Source of the DNA: Aureispira sp. CCB-E
GTDB taxonomy: Bacteria > Bacteroidota > Bacteroidia > Chitinophagales > Saprospiraceae
Direction: 5' to 3'
DNA length: 64,000 nucleotides
NCBI RefSeq assembly: GCF_031326345.1
Contig: NZ_CP133671.1
Coordinates: 4,464,001 to 4,528,000 of the forward strand
Shown: positions 9,901-18,720 of the stretch, in pieces
Position numbering within the stretch: position 1 is the stretch's first letter
Layout: each line of letters opens with the position of its first letter
Notes under the pieces: model-generated
Databases searched by the model: none
Told to the model about the DNA's origin: nothing
The model's input: only the letters and a program-made list of their open reading frames with translations
Position numbers and translations under genes: made by a program

Positions 9901-10157
9901 CAGCTTTTGAGTGTCAAATTTTCGGCTAATACAAAATTGCTGTTTAATGTAATAATAGATTCAAAACAAGCTATTTTGCCTGCGTTACTAGGATTGGCTA
10001 AATCTGCTAATGAAGTTGCGACAAATTCGTTGCTGTAATAATTTGGTGCTACAAATGGAGTATGGTGCAAGACCAACTTATTAACAAAGGAATGGGTTAA
10101 TTGGGCATGACAGGTCGTTATCATCACAACCAACAAGCCGATTATTCTTGTTTTCAT
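6969..10157 (-). CDS. Secreted right-handed beta-helix protein (tailspike/pectate-lyase-like)
   Basis: This 1062-residue protein has a clear signal peptide (MKTRIIGLLVVMITTCHAQ). Long stretches of short alternating strands with Asn and Gly turns, especially about 280-800, are typical of right-handed parallel beta-helix proteins such as pectate lyases and phage tailspikes. Residues 150-220 look like the globular insert of the pectate-lyase-3 type. No catalytic motif is certain and no T9SS sorting domain is seen at the C-terminus, which instead ends in a Gly/Thr-rich beta segment. It lies between the two halves of the secretion-machine locus, so it could be a substrate of that machine, perhaps a polysaccharide-active or adhesive surface protein. 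That link is inference from position. Confidence 0.75.
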   Translation of the reverse strand: MKTRIIGLLVVMITTCHAQLTHSFVNKLVLHHTPFVAPNYYSNEFVATSLADLANPSNAGKIACFESIITLNSNFVLAENLTLKSCGGYLDIDSFTLTGVNTSIYGLEDQLIVESSNGELKGTWNAGATLYAKNLGLKNDGVEYTTGSISAGSATLVVTDGVFSAADVGKFVAVYGADAGFVASNPQISQNSLQTKIKSVVNTTTVVLDKPATRTVSNTEVWTGTDNFQAGKNLFFVKNQTSGNTLIFTEGLYFTSVREYVNNLRLTTSVVGWYMGDGTDKHTLMGAGVIRAIPHNLRKSRLLTIGNTHNYTISIDLEQDKKMHNYSGLTAANTGDDFNIVVFIRTAAYNGLIKDCSISNTEGTLMSSSGDLQFTNYIKGDSTINVHQRASNVTNGDINGITGVPLPGNGNYTYNIDLIDISKSQFETTRIARNDRRGRRHYQFSGLGYAGWSGLTTPRYWAYYYDENGMFLRKSQEQVFYHTYEYEDDVKFIRVKFEKVIDATLVNAQIRANLNPIGLTLQNVHFNAGGAHGLSNMPTNFLMDGGSITDVGNVLPAYASNTEDMRRGVQNQTFRNVLFKDGYTGYLNWVGTDGIVVDHCYFLGTTAPSRQRRNDGYTNSLSADKARNDRTINNLFYNAAIDLGRSSFFTNNTMIGGSLQITANGSEVVDNRFHNVQIANINYPQADRDYSKLKDATFTYDKTWKGYLIRDVNMGLIMENVTIEFNKKTRLTYLVDQSTSFEPIVLGQNGNKLFSNNPKIKHDFGGYLKNVSVSGARIERSVRDYSLTAVYWPVTDYYNVYSESSMVLKYGLPKDRVFNDLTVDGRLQLDYDDYKTTLTAKRPVHTFNNLKVTIPEGEFDWTSSSAYILRISKRNVDLVFNDAVFDLQVPSTQVGTYGKWMRLEQLGTTEFNRTTFKSASPRVIDLSTFPATLGAITFTDCIFENVTFIPRPGIDVIQTTTIPTTIVNYAASQDFAVTDLNKSRNYTGGGNDTWSMTTNVDDYATIGTSIELYNSGVGSVTVAAGTGITILNSGNGMTLSTSSRSGKLIKVAPRTWLLSLYN

Positions 10158-10575
10158 AATTCGTGTGTTTTAATTGGTAATTAATGTGTATTGATCGTCT
10201 ATCCACTGATACAGGTGGAATAGGATTATTTTAAATACATAAGCTATATTACTATTACCGAATAGAGGGGGCATACATTGTATCCAAAACTTCATACAAT
10301 GCATTCATACAAGATGTAGGTAGTGTAAACGTTGAGTCGCCTACTACACACAAAAAATAAAACTATTGATAGCTAAAACATGGGGCAAGTTTTATATTCT
10401 GCGATCTTGTTTAATCCTACATACCTGTAAGATTAACAAGCACAAAAATAAATGGATAGGATACCAATTACAAACAAACTTTAGTGGTTAATTATGAGAT
10501 CCAACCACCAAACAAACACACAAAACAATGATAATCAAACACTAACTAACAAAGAAATCATTCTTCTATATTCTA
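10158..10575. other. Intergenic region with a small inverted repeat
   Basis: This 418-base gap separates the GspE-like gene from the beta-helix gene, both on the minus strand, so it must hold the promoter of the beta-helix gene. CATTGTAT at 10276-10283 is matched by ATACAATG at 10294-10301, a perfect 8-base inverted repeat that could be an operator or a small hairpin. No RNA gene or open frame of note was seen. Confidence 0.4.
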
Positions 10576-11994
10576 TTAACGACTGGCTAAGATGGGATAA
10601 ATTTCGTCCATAGAAGTTAGTCCCTTTTTAAGCAATTCAAAGGCATTGTCAGCTAAAGAACTAATTCCTTTTTCTTTTAGTAGTTCTTTTACATTAAACT
10701 CCTCTTGTTTGACCAAATTTGCCAATTCTTCATCTAGTGGAATAATTTCATAAACAGCTTTTCGACCTTTATATCCCGTATAAAAACAGTGGTCACAGCC
10801 TTTGGCTACGTATTGTGTTGTCAATGCAAGAGACGCCTTGTAATTTCTAGGATATTCTTTGGCTGATAAGGGTTGTTCTTCCTTGCAATGCACACAAAGC
10901 AAGCGAACCAGTCGTTGGGCGACTGCTGTATTAAGTGTATCTGCTAATAAATAGGCAGGAATCCCCATATCAACTAAACGTGGAATGATCCCCCAAGCTG
11001 AATTGGTGTGAATGGTAGACAACACCAAACGCCCAACCAAAGAAGCACGAATCGCCATTTCCGCGGTATCCTTATCTCGTATTTCTCCTACCATGATAAT
11101 GTTAGGATCTTGGCGCAAAAATGTTCGCATCGCAGAAGAAAAATCCAAACCAATGGCTTCTTTTAATTGCACTTGATTAATCCCCTCTAATGTATATTCA
11201 ATAGGGTCTTCTATTGTCGTAATATTTCGACTCGTTTCGTTCAACAAGTGCATCGTAGCATACAAAGTGGTTGTCTTTCCTGAACCTGTGGGACCGCTAA
11301 TCAAAACAATTCCATTAGGTCGTTTTATGCCCTCTAGATAGTCTTCTAATTGTTGTTGTTCAAAGCCCAATTCTTCTAACGCAATATTTCCTATATCACT
11401 ACTCAACAAACGCATCACCACCTTTTCGCCATATAAAGTAGGCAAAATAGAAACCCGTAAATCAAATTTCTGATGGTTATTCTGAAAGAAAATACGTCCA
11501 TCTTGCGGCAAGCGTTTTTCTGCAATATCCAAATTGGCGCGAATCTTAATTTTGTTGACTAAACTAGGGTAGGTTGCTTTTTCTAGATGATATCGTTCTA
11601 CTAATTCTCCATCAATACGAATTCGTACTCGACATTTGTGCTCGTAGGTCTCAATGTGTATATCACTAGAACCTAATTGATGTGCTTCATGAATTAGTTG
11701 ATCCAAGATGTCTTGATTTTTATCTAATACCTTGCTCTTTTGTTCTCTAGCTTGTCGCCTATAGTATTGACTCAAGAAAGGTTGCAATGTGTTCGCTGGA
11801 ACATATTTTAAAACAATTTCTGCTCCTAACAAGACTTCCAATTCTTCCACAGACGTATTTTCTTCTTCTATCGCTGCACAATACAAGACCCCTTCCTTTT
11901 TTTGAAAAGGGATAATTTTATAATGCCAAGCTTGTTCTGTACTTACTAATTGTAAAATACTACGATCGACTTGTTGAAGTTCTAAATTATCCAT
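10576..11994 (-). CDS. GspE/PilB-type secretion or pilus assembly ATPase
   Basis: This 472-residue protein has every hallmark of the GspE/PulE/PilB family, the cytoplasmic hexameric ATPase that drives pilus or pseudopilus extension. Walker A GPTGSGKTT is at 234-242, the Asp box ITTIEDPIEY at 258-267, Walker B NIIMVGEIRD at 298-307 and the His box TIHTNSA at 327-333. The tetracysteine zinc module is complete (C367, C370, C400, C403). Residues about 95-170 form the N2-type domain with the conserved SDIHIE motif. The N-terminal domain is shorter than in PilB, as in many GspE proteins. It is the last gene of a three-gene block and overlaps the prepilin peptidase gene by 8 bases. Confidence 0.95.
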   Translation of the reverse strand: MDNLELQQVDRSILQLVSTEQAWHYKIIPFQKKEGVLYCAAIEEENTSVEELEVLLGAEIVLKYVPANTLQPFLSQYYRRQAREQKSKVLDKNQDILDQLIHEAHQLGSSDIHIETYEHKCRVRIRIDGELVERYHLEKATYPSLVNKIKIRANLDIAEKRLPQDGRIFFQNNHQKFDLRVSILPTLYGEKVVMRLLSSDIGNIALEELGFEQQQLEDYLEGIKRPNGIVLISGPTGSGKTTTLYATMHLLNETSRNITTIEDPIEYTLEGINQVQLKEAIGLDFSSAMRTFLRQDPNIIMVGEIRDKDTAEMAIRASLVGRLVLSTIHTNSAWGIIPRLVDMGIPAYLLADTLNTAVAQRLVRLLCVHCKEEQPLSAKEYPRNYKASLALTTQYVAKGCDHCFYTGYKGRKAVYEIIPLDEELANLVKQEEFNVKELLKEKGISSLADNAFELLKKGLTSMDEIYPILASR

Positions 11995-12493
11995 AAATGT
12001 ATTGTAATAAACTCCAATCGTTGTAAGAAGAAGTATTATAATAATAAAGTGCTATTAAATAAAGCAACCAACAAAGGCTCATGGCACCAGCGAGCGGAAT
12101 GGTTTTAATTTTTTGTACGCTCCAATGATAAATGCCTGTTACCAATAAAATTAATATTAGGGAGCCTATAAAAAAACAACAAAATTGTGCAGGAGAAAAT
12201 AGTGTTGTGATAGCTAAAAAAAAGTAAATATCACCCCATCCCAAATAATGCTCTGTAATGTTGATCCATTGTTTGTGTTTGATGGAGAAATAGAGACTAA
12301 CTCCTATCAATTGTATTGCCACAAAAGAAAGATTAAAATACAAAAACCAAGGCTCCCATGTAGGACTTGACCAAGCTGCATACAATCCTAACAAAAAAAT
12401 AGAGGGAATCGTCCAAACGCTAATCGCTCTGTCTTTAAAATCTTGATAAACAACCATTCCCAAAACCAAACAAAGCCAATAATAAGGATGCAT
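11987..12493 (-). CDS. Prepilin peptidase, A24 family, short form without methylase domain
   Basis: This 168-residue membrane protein has about five hydrophobic segments. It carries the two aspartates expected of A24 aspartyl peptidases: D18 in the YQDFKDR segment and D88 in GWGD (85-88, the GxGD motif). It would cut the leader peptides of the pilin and pseudopilins encoded here at the cytoplasmic face of the inner membrane. Full-length PilD/GspO is about 270-290 residues because of an N-terminal methyltransferase domain with Cys motifs. That domain is absent, as in archaeal-type and some Bacteroidota peptidases, so mature pilins may not be N-methylated by this enzyme. The start overlaps the pilin stop by one base. 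Confidence 0.88.
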   Translation of the reverse strand: MHPYYWLCLVLGMVVYQDFKDRAISVWTIPSIFLLGLYAAWSSPTWEPWFLYFNLSFVAIQLIGVSLYFSIKHKQWINITEHYLGWGDIYFFLAITTLFSPAQFCCFFIGSLILILLVTGIYHWSVQKIKTIPLAGAMSLCWLLYLIALYYYNTSSYNDWSLLQYIYG

Positions 12494-12891
12494 TAATCCA
12501 GTACGGTTTCTTTGAGCGTTCCCGTTTTATCGACCTCCCAAACATTGAGTTGTCCATCACCATCAAAGTCTTCAGAAGCCGTTGCTCTAGCAATAAAATT
12601 CTCTTTTGAGGCATTCACCACCTCGTATACATACAAAGCATCTCCCCCTGTTTGTTTCAATGCAGGCGCTTCAAATCGCAGTTCTTGAAAATTGTCAGTA
12701 TATCGAAAATTGGTTTGGTAATATGCCTTTTGTAAGGTTTGAATGTATTTTAATTGTTTTTTGGCTTCCAAGCTGTAAGCTTGTCCAAACAATCCTTGCA
12801 AATTGGGCAAGGCTAATAAAATTAGAATTCCGATGATGACCAATACCATCATCAATTCAGTCAGGGTAAATGCGGGAAGTTTTTTATTCAT
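12493..12891 (-). CDS. Major pseudopilin/pilin, GspG-like
   Basis: This 132-residue protein begins MNKKLPAFTLTELMMVLVI. Ala7-Phe8 is the cleavage site, Glu12 sits at +5, and the hydrophobic alpha-1 helix runs to about residue 30. The C-terminal part contains DFDGDG (about 108-113), an Asp-rich loop like the calcium site of GspG major pseudopilins. It ends NVWEVDKTGTLKETVLD, a sequence that recurs in the remnant at 5136-5189. It is the first gene of a block with the prepilin peptidase and the GspE-like ATPase. Size, loop and partner genes favour GspG over a thick type IVa pilin. Confidence 0.9.
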   Translation of the reverse strand: MNKKLPAFTLTELMMVLVIIGILILLALPNLQGLFGQAYSLEAKKQLKYIQTLQKAYYQTNFRYTDNFQELRFEAPALKQTGGDALYVYEVVNASKENFIARATASEDFDGDGQLNVWEVDKTGTLKETVLD

Positions 12892-13092
12892 GGTTACAGT
12901 TTTTCAATGCTTTGACTACTTGGTTGTTGAATACTCGCATTACAAACAACATTAATTATCAAAGAATAAGTATAAGTAATCGTTCAAAAAAAGCTAAACA
13001 TACAAAATTTGACAGATATTCGCAACCCTTCTAAGCAGGAAATCAAAGACAAGTACTGTTAATTAATTTCAAAGAAAATCAAACCAAAACTA

Positions 13093-16000
13093 CTATTGCA
13101 TTTCCCAAACCCAGTTCCCTTCCATGTTTAAATATCCTACTTTATCCCCTTGTTCTACTCTAAACAAGCCATTTCCCACATAATCCACGTACTCATATTC
13201 GGGCTGAATAATTATCTTTCCTTGCAAATCAACCACTCCTAGTAAGTTGGTAATACTCACATTGGCCACTCCTTTTTTAAAGGGCGTAATTTTTGCATAT
13301 TTAGGAGTTAAGAGTTGCAATCCCTTTTCATTAATGACTCCCCACTTGTTTTTGACTCGAACAGGAGCGACATGGTTTTCAAATCTCATTGCCCCTGTAA
13401 AATTGTTGGGGGTATGTCGTTTGGTATCTTCATGCACAAAATAATACGTCCAAGAATTTCTACGCACCAATGCCAAGCCTTTGTTGATGTCCAAAATTTT
13501 ATTATATTTTACAGGAATAATTACATTTCCAGTCGTATCAACAACTCCCGTTTTATTATAACTCTCCCAAACGACAGCTCGATTGCCTTGAAATGGCTCT
13601 ACCCTAAAATAAGTCGGTTCAATAACGACATCGCCTTTGGTATTAATGTACCCTCGTTTAGATTCATCAGAAGTAAAAGCAGCTCGCCCTTCTGAAAAGT
13701 CCTTCAATTGACGAAATTCTTTATCACAAACCAAGGTACCTGTTGTGTCAATAAACATCCAATTCAAATTCGTTTTTCCCAATGCTTTCTTTCCTAGTGG
13801 TTGAATGCGAACAACAGCAAAGCCTTCCTTAAAATCACGAATTTTACCATACGCTTTTTTTCCAACTAGCTCACCCCTTTGATTCATTAAACGATACTTT
13901 TTGCCAATTTTCACTTTTGCTAGTCCATATTCATTAAAAGCACTTATATTCTCATAGCGCCTTTTCGGTTTTAGGATAAATTCCCCTTGGGTATTAATCA
14001 GTCCCCAACCTTTTTTGCGAATATAGACTCTTGCTATACCATTTTTAAAATCTGTTAAACGAGAGAACCTACCAGCAAATAACAACTCTCCTGTGGGGCT
14101 GATGTATCCTTTTTTTCCTTTAGGAAGATGTACCCAAGCCTTGCCTTCTTTAAAATCTCCCATTCTTAGATATTGAGGCTTAATAACAACATTCCCTGAA
14201 GGATCTATCGCGCCCCATCTTGATTGATCAAAAATAACAGCCAGACCTTCGCTAAAATCTCTCGCTATTCTATACTTTGATTTTATCACCTCTTTGCCAC
14301 TTCGATTGACAAAACCCCAACGACCAGACAAATTTTTAACCGCAACTCGATCTTCTTGATAATCTCGAACCTTCAAATATTGTACTGGAACAACTATATT
14401 GGCATTACTATCAATCGCACCATGCAAAACTCGATGCTGTGCAATAAAAAATAATTGCTGGTTGGATTTAGGTAGAAAATTGAAATTATCGTAAGCTGGG
14501 GGCAGTATTTCGTTTCCCTCTTCGTCTAACATTCCCCATTTCCCTTCTTTTCTAACCAGCGCTCTATCATTAGAATAATTCTCTGCATAATCATACTTAA
14601 AAGGACTGTGCACCATACCTAACGTATCCAAGTATCCCCATTCTGCATCTGCGCAATACAGTGTCCCTTCCTTTTTAAATGCTTCAAAATATTTGGGGTC
14701 ATTGTCGTTGTCAAAAATATAAGCAGCCAAAAAATCGTTAAAAAATGGAGCTGCTTTTCCTATAGGACGTTCAATTTTTCCCTCTAAGTCAACCAATAAC
14801 CGTCCTTTTTTGGTCGCTCTAGCTTTTCCTTCTACAAATTCACCAATATAAGCAAAGCCTCTTTTTATAATCTTTCCATTTTGTGCTATTAAACCATGTT
14901 TTCCTCCAACAAAGACACAACGGGCAATATCCATATTGCGAAGCGTAAAATCAGATGTTTTTATATCTAAAAACTCCATTTTAGTAACAGGCAACCCATG
15001 TACATTTGAGAAAACACCATAAACTTCGTGAATTTTGAACCGAATTCTTCCTGTATTAATACGACCTCCTATATCGATTTTTTCTTTTTCTACGATCGAA
15101 ATTCCTTGCTTCTTAAATACTTGAACACTTGCCCACTGTGGTGCAAATTTATACCGTTCTTCTTGTATGTGCCACAGTCCCCATTTTCTCGCTCTTGTGT
15201 GATATTTCCAACACAAACTATCGCTAATTTGAAAAGGATTGGAGGTAGCATTATTGGTATTGTTGACAGTAGTAGTAGAACGAAACGTCCGTCCTGAAGA
15301 ACGTACTTTTAAAGACTTTAAATTTGAAAATTTTGTATTATTTGACAATTGACCATTTTCATCAAAAGCAAACAGCTGTAAGTTCCCTTTATCATCTTGA
15401 TAACGAGCATTGTTATCATTTAACTCCAGTGACGGAGGATAAGCAATAGGAACAACAATTTCCCCATTATTATTAATAATGCCATATTTTTTGCCCTTAC
15501 GAGCAATAGCTACCGTCGTATTTAAATTGCTAATATGATCATAAATAAGAGGAATTAAAACCGATCCGTCTTGATTTAAGACTCCCTCTAATCCATTTTC
15601 TCTTACTCTAAAAGTATTCTTTCCAAACTTTGTAATAAAATCATATGCTCCAGACAAAACTGTTTGCCCTGTCCCATCAATTAGAGACCTTACGCCACTA
15701 GCCATAATTACCTCTACATGATTTTCATCAAACACCTTAACCTGCTTGCAGCCTTTTAATAGGACTGTATTTAGTTCTACTGAATACAGAGCTATTTTGT
15801 TTTCTTCGTCTACAAATCGGTAAAACTTATTGCCTATTGCTTTGTAATTAAGCCAATTATGTGGTATTACATTCACTCCTTCTTCATTAAAAGCCCCCCA
15901 TTTACCACTCCTTTTTGCCCAAATTAAATTATCTTGAACAGCAATTCGGTCATACCCTGCCCCCAAAATTACTTTTCCGTCATAATCGTACAATTTTTCT

Positions 16001-16515
16001 ATGCCCTCTTCATCTTTGGCTACAATAAATTTGTTTTTTAGGAAACTAAATTTTTCAAATTGGGGTGGCAAAATCACCCCTTTTTTGAGATGTGCCAAGC
16101 CTAGTCCTGTGATTTCTTCATAAGACAAAAAAGCATCTTCCAAAAACTCAATACTGGCAGCCATATCATCCAAGATAAGTTTCTGCTCTGTATTAATCAC
16201 ACGCCAATTCGCACCTTCTGTTTTGACAGAAAATAGTCCTCGACCTATATAGTCCATCCAGTCATATTGACAAGGAATCACCAAAGCCCCTGTTGTATCC
16301 AAAACACCCAACAAGCCCTCTTTTTCGGCAATAGCATACAAACCATCTTGAAAAGCACCAATTGCACTGTAAGAAGGATTAACAATCAAATTGCCGTTAA
16401 CATCCATCATTCCCCATTTTTTATTAATATGAACAGGGTATAAATGTTGATTTTGTTGAGCCTCTACGACAAGAGCTGCTATGGCGAATATCATTACCAA
16501 AAAGGGACGCAACAT
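13093..16515 (-). CDS. Giant exported WG-repeat protein
   Basis: This 1140-residue protein has a signal peptide (MLRPFLVMIFAIAALVVEAQ). The rest is built almost wholly from WG repeats, units of about 35-50 residues with the pattern KWGxxDxxGxxxxxPxYxxxxxFxxGxAxV. At least fifteen units can be picked out, such as KKWGMMDVNGN near the N-terminus and GRWGFVNRSGKEVI in the middle. WG repeats form beta-rich solenoid or propeller-like structures, and their biochemical role is generally unknown. A Ser/Thr/Asn-rich break at about 400-425 separates two repeat blocks. It is probably periplasmic or surface-located. No anchor or T9SS sorting domain is seen. It is transcribed alone, about 200 bases upstream of the pilin block. 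Confidence 0.9.
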   Translation of the reverse strand: MLRPFLVMIFAIAALVVEAQQNQHLYPVHINKKWGMMDVNGNLIVNPSYSAIGAFQDGLYAIAEKEGLLGVLDTTGALVIPCQYDWMDYIGRGLFSVKTEGANWRVINTEQKLILDDMAASIEFLEDAFLSYEEITGLGLAHLKKGVILPPQFEKFSFLKNKFIVAKDEEGIEKLYDYDGKVILGAGYDRIAVQDNLIWAKRSGKWGAFNEEGVNVIPHNWLNYKAIGNKFYRFVDEENKIALYSVELNTVLLKGCKQVKVFDENHVEVIMASGVRSLIDGTGQTVLSGAYDFITKFGKNTFRVRENGLEGVLNQDGSVLIPLIYDHISNLNTTVAIARKGKKYGIINNNGEIVVPIAYPPSLELNDNNARYQDDKGNLQLFAFDENGQLSNNTKFSNLKSLKVRSSGRTFRSTTTVNNTNNATSNPFQISDSLCWKYHTRARKWGLWHIQEERYKFAPQWASVQVFKKQGISIVEKEKIDIGGRINTGRIRFKIHEVYGVFSNVHGLPVTKMEFLDIKTSDFTLRNMDIARCVFVGGKHGLIAQNGKIIKRGFAYIGEFVEGKARATKKGRLLVDLEGKIERPIGKAAPFFNDFLAAYIFDNDNDPKYFEAFKKEGTLYCADAEWGYLDTLGMVHSPFKYDYAENYSNDRALVRKEGKWGMLDEEGNEILPPAYDNFNFLPKSNQQLFFIAQHRVLHGAIDSNANIVVPVQYLKVRDYQEDRVAVKNLSGRWGFVNRSGKEVIKSKYRIARDFSEGLAVIFDQSRWGAIDPSGNVVIKPQYLRMGDFKEGKAWVHLPKGKKGYISPTGELLFAGRFSRLTDFKNGIARVYIRKKGWGLINTQGEFILKPKRRYENISAFNEYGLAKVKIGKKYRLMNQRGELVGKKAYGKIRDFKEGFAVVRIQPLGKKALGKTNLNWMFIDTTGTLVCDKEFRQLKDFSEGRAAFTSDESKRGYINTKGDVVIEPTYFRVEPFQGNRAVVWESYNKTGVVDTTGNVIIPVKYNKILDINKGLALVRRNSWTYYFVHEDTKRHTPNNFTGAMRFENHVAPVRVKNKWGVINEKGLQLLTPKYAKITPFKKGVANVSITNLLGVVDLQGKIIIQPEYEYVDYVGNGLFRVEQGDKVGYLNMEGNWVWEMQ

Positions 16516-16627
16516 AATTAGATGTTTAGGAAAGTGATAAAATGAAAATGTAATGAGATAAAATGGAGGTGTTCACAACTACACCCCCATTCCTAGAAAA
16601 GCTATCAAAATTTATGTGTTTAATACC

Positions 16628-16650
16628 AATAGTTAGCTGCGCTGCTACTA
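16628..16650 (-). repeat. Arm fragment of the palindromic repeat family
   Basis: These 23 bases are the exact reverse complement of the right arm of the full repeat at 38646-38865. Only the arm is present, in the gap between the lipoprotein gene and the WG-repeat gene. It is a solo terminal arm, either a decayed copy or a minimal unit of the family. Confidence 0.75.
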
Positions 16651-16742
16651 TAATACTAGACATGATCATCTATTACGACAAAGCATAGTCTACAAAAGTT
16701 CTCCTACTAAAAAACTATTTTCCTGAACTTTTGCGCACTTAT

Positions 16743-18167
16743 CTAAATAGCAAACGCTCGGTCAATAACTTCATCCAATCCGTCTACAGAAGATATCGTT
16801 GCGATTTCTGTTGCCATTTCCATCAAAGCATGACCATCTTCTTTTATTTGTTCCAAATTCAGTGCTTTGAAATCTTTAGCAGAGAAAATAGCTACTTTTC
16901 CCTCTGGCAAGATAGCCAACAAAGCGTTTTCATCTACTGGGTCAAAAGAAAATTTAGACAAGTCGGTTGGACGGTAACGAACTACGGAGTGTTGTTTTCC
17001 CATGACTAAAAAATACGAAATCTTTTTATTAATATCTGAATTCACCTTTGCCAATTCATCAAATTTAGGTTGAGCAGCACAACGAGTTCTTCCTGGTTTG
17101 TGCCAAATATCCCAATTATAAATACCAAACCCTCCTACGTTAAAAGTACGCACCAAATTTGCTTGAGCAACCAAACGTTCTCGCTCATCTTTTTGTGCTT
17201 TCTTGACTTCGTTGTAAGCTTTCATTTTAGTTTCTGTAAACGCAGCCAAGGCTTCTTCATAATTTTCATCACTCAAAACTGGTCGCACCAAAGTTTTGAA
17301 GTCTTTCTCTTTATTCGACAAGATCAATTCAAAATATCCTGTCGGAGATTTCTCTAACTTAATTTTGTCCCAATCAGAGCTAAAAATCCACTCATTTTTC
17401 TCTGGATTTTTTCCTTCGCCAGCATATTCCCATACAACGCCTTTGAACGTTTTTAATTCTGGAAACATTGAATAATTGACATCCAAATCAAATACAAAGT
17501 TTTCCACATTGGAATGTTTTCTTGGTTTAACAGGCACAGGTGGTAAAGCTGCGTCCAAAGCTGCCAACCGTTCTTGTTTTTTAACATTGGGCGTTGCTGC
17601 TGCGGTTCCTTTATCTTCCCACCGACAATCCTTGGGACCTAGCTTATAAAAATTAAATTGGTTACCTTCATTAAAAGAGGCTAGATTTACTTTGATATCT
17701 TTGTCTCCTTTAACAAAAATTTCTTGTCCTGCCTGCTCCCCTTTTATTTCAAACATCCCAGCTGTCTCCATATACTCTCCCGTTTCTGGATCATGCATCG
17801 GAATTCCACTGGCAATAATATCCGTTGCATCATGAAACTCTCTAAATTTAATCTCTACATTACCCGATATTGGATTGCCATCTTTGTCTACAAAAGCATT
17901 CGCAGGGATTTCGATGGTCGTTCCTGTTGCTGTTTCGATGGTCATCCCATCTGATGTGGCAACAGAGTAGGATTGAAACGGAATATCCAATCCCTGAATC
18001 GGGGGACTCACAGCTAAAACTGGTGCTTCTATTCCTTGCTCATCAGTAGGAAGGTTAATTGCTTGATTTTTTTGGTTATTAGAATTAGAATCACAGGCTG
18101 CTAACAAAGCAGCACCTGCTACAACAGGCGTAAAAAGTCTTAAAATTTTGTTTTTGACAGTCATCAT
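16743..18167 (-). CDS. Lipoprotein of unknown function (474 aa)
   Basis: The N-terminus has a lipoprotein signal with lipobox LAAC (lipidated Cys25), followed by a Ser/Asn-rich linker. Asp26 follows the Cys, so sorting cannot be inferred from E. coli rules. Residues about 65-150 form a beta-rich module with the pattern TxxGTTIEIPANAFVDKDG, which recurs in Bacteroidota surface lipoproteins as a carboxypeptidase-regulatory-like or ZU5-like fold. Residues 320-350 form a charged helix, and the C-terminus is another mixed domain. Two successive in-frame ATGs (18167 and 18164) are both plausible starts. No enzyme motif was found. It is transcribed alone and diverges from the DUF3124 gene. Confidence 0.8.
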   Translation of the reverse strand: MMTVKNKILRLFTPVVAGAALLAACDSNSNNQKNQAINLPTDEQGIEAPVLAVSPPIQGLDIPFQSYSVATSDGMTIETATGTTIEIPANAFVDKDGNPISGNVEIKFREFHDATDIIASGIPMHDPETGEYMETAGMFEIKGEQAGQEIFVKGDKDIKVNLASFNEGNQFNFYKLGPKDCRWEDKGTAAATPNVKKQERLAALDAALPPVPVKPRKHSNVENFVFDLDVNYSMFPELKTFKGVVWEYAGEGKNPEKNEWIFSSDWDKIKLEKSPTGYFELILSNKEKDFKTLVRPVLSDENYEEALAAFTETKMKAYNEVKKAQKDERERLVAQANLVRTFNVGGFGIYNWDIWHKPGRTRCAAQPKFDELAKVNSDINKKISYFLVMGKQHSVVRYRPTDLSKFSFDPVDENALLAILPEGKVAIFSAKDFKALNLEQIKEDGHALMEMATEIATISSVDGLDEVIDRAFAI

Positions 18168-18720
18168 GTTATTTTGTTTTTAGAATGATCCAATATTTAG
18201 GAATTCATAAAATCTAAGTTGCAAATTGAACTGTTATTAATACCAATTATCCTCCGTGAAGTTTATGAGAAGTGGGCTATTCGACTTTCTCCTTTTATCC
18301 AAGAAACGGAAATGAGCATCTTTTAGAGAAGCTTTGCATTTTTCGATGTTATAGAGAAAGTAAAAAAGCTACGGTGATTCATCCAAGGTTATAAGTACAC
18401 CAACTACGTTTTGTGATAATCGTTAATAGAGATTTTTTTGTTTTTGCTTTACTTAGTTGCATTTTTTTAATTGTATGACTCCATAATGACATAGAATAAT
18501 AAGGTTACATGATTTATTTATTTTTTTTATTTTTTAATTTCACTCTACCTTAAAACAGATCTATAATTTAAACTTTTTTGTTGTAAAATGCATTATATTG
18601 GATGACTATTTATAACAAGCCTTTTTTCCTGTATAACTACTTTTAACATCACCCATAGAAGCAATAGAATAAATAGTAGACGACTATGTCTAACAACTAC
18701 TCTATACATCATATAATAAT
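18168..18720. other. Divergent intergenic region, AT-rich
   Basis: These 553 bases separate the minus-strand lipoprotein gene from the plus-strand DUF3124 gene and must hold promoters for both. A very T-rich stretch lies at about 18430-18550. I saw no open frame, tRNA or strong hairpin and could not fix a promoter with confidence. Confidence 0.4.

Noticed and set aside
10276-10301. Inverted repeat CATTGTAT/ATACAATG as a regulator site
   Set aside because: Perfect but only 8 bases per arm in AT-rich sequence; such pairs are expected by chance and no second copy was noticed. It is kept only as a note in the intergenic entry.
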